From Acidobacteriota bacterium (GTDB lineage Bacteria; Acidobacteriota; Blastocatellia; RBC074): a stretch of 36,023 nt of DNA. The position numbers and the translations under genes are program-made. The notes under the pieces are model-generated. The model did no database searches, had not been told where the DNA came from, and saw only the letters and a program-made list of their open reading frames with translations. Below are positions 34,016-36,023 of the stretch, piece after piece; within the stretch, counting starts at the first letter, position 1; every line of letters starts with the position of its first letter. Location: the NCBI GenBank assembly GCA_018268995.1, contig JAFDVL010000075.1:1-36023 (forward strand). The letters are read 5' to 3'.

Positions 34016-36023
34016 TCACGAAAGACGGATTGCGACTTGAATCGCTGTTCCTTTCCCAGGTTTCGAGTCAATCAAAAGTTGAGCGTTTAGCAATTGTGCG
34101 CGTTCCTTCAATCCAACCAAGCCGAGGCCGCTACTTGCGCTTGTTGTGTCAAATCCTTTCCCGTTGTCTTCAATCATCATCAAAACCTGACTTTCTGTTC
34201 GCTTGATTTTCACCTTCGCATTGGATGCGTTGGAATGTTTGATGATATTGTTCAGCGATTCCTGAATGATGCGATAGACGCTGATTTCTTCGCTCTCGTT
34301 GAAGATATTGTCAATCGAATCTATCTCGCTCTCAATTTCGACAACGTCCGAAACCTTTTTGAGCATGGCCTGAATCGCTTTGGTCAGACCCAAACGGTCA
34401 AGCAATTGCGGACGCAGATTGTTGGTAATTTCTCGCACTTCGTCCAACGCTTGCGTGGCGGATTCGGAAATATTGCTGAATTCCTTCGCCACGCGCTCTT
34501 TGTCGTCGCCTTTTTTGATTCCGAGCGCCGCGCGATTTTTGATGACGACCAGGTTTTGCCCCAAACCGTCGTGGAGTTCGGATGCAATCCGTTTTCGCTC
34601 GGCTTCCTGCGATTCAATCAAACGCCGCGAAAACAAAGTTTTTGCTTCGGCAATTGCGCGCAAACGGGAGACGCGCGTGTGATACATCCACCAACTCACT
34701 CCTCCCACCGCCAACGCCAACAGTCCGAGAAACCACCAGGTTTGATAGAAAAACGGGCGGACGATAATTTTCAAAGCCGTGCCTTCGTTGTTCCAAACGC
34801 CGTTGGCATTCGCGGCGATCAGCCGAAATGTGTAACTGCCAGCGGGAAGATACGAATAGTCCACCGTTCGCTTCGTCCCGGCTTCCACCCAATTTTCTTC
34901 CAGTCCTTCGAGTTTGTATTTGAACTTGATCTGCTCCGATTTGGTTAGGCTCAAACCGGTATATTCAATCGCAATGTTGGATTGACCGGGCTGCAAGGTG
35001 ATGGCCGATTGTGGGGTTTGGATTGCGGCTTGAAAGAGTGCTGAATCAACTGGCTTTCGATCAATCGTGATGTTTTCGATGACGACGGGCGGCGGATTTG
35101 GATTTACGGCTTCGGCTTCGGGGTCAATGATGGCGATGCCTCCCATCGTCGGAAACCAGAACTTGCCGTCTTTGGCTTTGAGTGCCGCAGGCAGCCTGCC
35201 GCCGTTGCATTCGGCGTTGAGCATGCCGTCTTTTTCGTCGTAAGAAACGCTGTTGAGTTTCGGGATTTTCCCCTCGGCAAACTCGTTGAGTTCTTGCTTG
35301 CTGACGCGATGAATGCCGCGATTGCTGGACATCCAGAAGTTGCCGCGTTTGTCTTCGAGGATGGCAAAGACACCGTTATTGAATAGCCCGTGTTCGACGC
35401 GATAATTGAAAAACCTGCCGTTTTTATAACGCACCAAACCATCACCATACGTTCCAAACCACAGCACGCCGTCTGCATCTTCATAGATCGCGCGGACGAA
35501 TCCTTTCGGGCTGCCAGCTTCGGCGTTGTAGCTAACAAATCTGCCGTCTTTGCCTTGCGCCAATCCATCATACGTTCCCGCCCAAAGAGTGCCGTTGCGG
35601 TCGAAATGAATGGTGATGACGGCGTTGTGGGGCAAGCCATCGGTGGTCGTGTAATGTGCGATTTCCTGATCGTCTTTGTATTTGAATATGCCTTCGTCCG
35701 TCGCTATCCAAACGTTGCCTGCCGGGTCAGAGGCAAAGTCGGTCACGCCGTTGGGCAGATCGTTTTTCCCGATTCGTTTTACGGAAGAAGGTGCTGCAAA
35801 GCGCCCGAATCCGCCTTCGCCTTGGAAGCCGAGCCATAAGTTTGTCTGGTTGTCTTCCCAGAAACCGCGCAAATAAAGCGGAACCCCCGTCGCGTAGTTC
35901 AGTTTCAAATCCCAGATTTTCCCGTCCGCGTAACGATTTACGCCCTGTGTCGTGCCGATGAAAATATCTCCGTTTTGCGTTTGCAGGAGCGGATAGACTT
36001 CATTGCTGTTCAGCCCGTCTTTG
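34016..36023 (-). CDS. propeller-type sensor histidine kinase (Reg_prop, Y_Y_Y, HisKA_3), 5' end outside the window
   Basis: The frame is open to the window edge, so about 669 C-terminal residues are visible. Residue numbers count from the edge. Propeller repeats come first ('NLWLGFQGEGGFGRF', 'GNVWIATDEGIFKY', 'GVLWFGTYGDGLVRY', 'GNFWMSSNRGIHRV'), then a Y_Y_Y domain ('FKYKLEGLEENWVEAG', 'YSYLPAGSYTFRLIAAN'), one membrane span ('WWFLGLLALAVGGVSWWMY'), HisKA_3 with phosphoacceptor H484 in 'ELHDGLGQNL', and an ATPase domain ('DNGKGF', 'GLGLVGLKERA'). The sensor faces the periplasm, as in kinases that sense polysaccharide fragments in Bacteroidetes, but the ligand here is unknown. A TTG at 35908 is not the start: coding sequence runs on upstream. 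The NarL-type gene downstream is its likely partner. Confidence 0.93.
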   Translation of the reverse strand, partial: KDGLNSNEVYPLLQTQNGDIFIGTTQGVNRYADGKIWDLKLNYATGVPLYLRGFWEDNQTNLWLGFQGEGGFGRFAAPSSVKRIGKNDLPNGVTDFASDPAGNVWIATDEGIFKYKDDQEIAHYTTTDGLPHNAVITIHFDRNGTLWAGTYDGLAQGKDGRFVSYNAEAGSPKGFVRAIYEDADGVLWFGTYGDGLVRYKNGRFFNYRVEHGLFNNGVFAILEDKRGNFWMSSNRGIHRVSKQELNEFAEGKIPKLNSVSYDEKDGMLNAECNGGRLPAALKAKDGKFWFPTMGGIAIIDPEAEAVNPNPPPVVIENITIDRKPVDSALFQAAIQTPQSAITLQPGQSNIAIEYTGLSLTKSEQIKFKYKLEGLEENWVEAGTKRTVDYSYLPAGSYTFRLIAANANGVWNNEGTALKIIVRPFFYQTWWFLGLLALAVGGVSWWMYHTRVSRLRAIAEAKTLFSRRLIESQEAERKRIASELHDGLGQNLVVIKNRAALGIKKGDDKERVAKEFSNISESATQALDEVREITNNLRPQLLDRLGLTKAIQAMLKKVSDVVEIESEIDSIDNIFNESEEISVYRIIQESLNNIIKHSNASNAKVKIKRTESQVLMMIEDNGKGFDTTSASSGLGLVGLKERAQLLNAQLLIDSKPGKGTAIQVAIRLS

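Overview
The window looks like a chromosomal segment from an Acidobacteriota bacterium, most plausibly class Blastocatellia. The assignment is an inference. It rests on a C-terminal domain of the Solibacter type (TIGR03437-like) in a giant secreted peptidase, very large multidomain exported proteins, an AAA-like/WD40 fusion, a propeller-type sensor kinase with NarL-type regulator, and many palindromic repeats with a RAYT transposase. I saw no rRNA, tRNA, CRISPR array, phage genes or full insertion sequence.

Layout. 1-4964 (+): the 3' end of one AAA-like domain gene, a second AAA-like gene fused to a membrane segment and a WD40 propeller, and a REP-associated tyrosine transposase (RAYT). Two copies of a REPIN-like palindrome bracket the WD40 gene, and the second sits directly upstream of the RAYT. 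5039-7434: a QueA-like protein and a short-chain dehydrogenase that overlap on the minus strand, divergent from an XRE-cupin regulator with a candidate operator next to its start. 7608-13256 (+): a 1882-residue secreted M36 (fungalysin-like) metallopeptidase with many adhesive or beta-sandwich domains. It converges, across a nested palindrome, with a Uma2 nuclease-like gene and a Prx6-type peroxiredoxin. 15004-21861 (-): a 2285-residue exported protein built from LamG-like, Ig-like, BACON-like and IPT-like modules around an unrecognised domain. 22295-29725 (+): a 2043-residue alpha-2-macroglobulin-like protein with an intact GCGEQ thioester motif, followed by an exported ARPP-1-type protein. 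29792-32501 (-): a secreted metallophosphoesterase and a secreted protein with two domains resembling cytolysin domain 4. 32559-36023 (-): a propeller-type sensor kinase (cut by the window end), a NarL/LuxR regulator and a stand-alone receiver protein.

How the genes fit together. Most of the window codes for surface or periplasmic proteins: peptidase, protease trap, lectin-like and Ig-like repeats, phosphoesterase. The kinase and regulators are the only obvious control circuit for them, and that link is only positional. At least four unrelated families of palindromic repeats punctuate the gaps. One copy lies in frame inside the alpha-2-macroglobulin gene, and two REPIN copies supply spurious N-terminal extensions to reading frames.

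The most unusual gene is the alpha-2-macroglobulin homologue. The region before its A2M domain, where animal homologues carry the bait, holds three pseudopilin-G-like modules, a carboxypeptidase-regulatory-like domain and a stretch resembling the start of a TonB-receptor plug.
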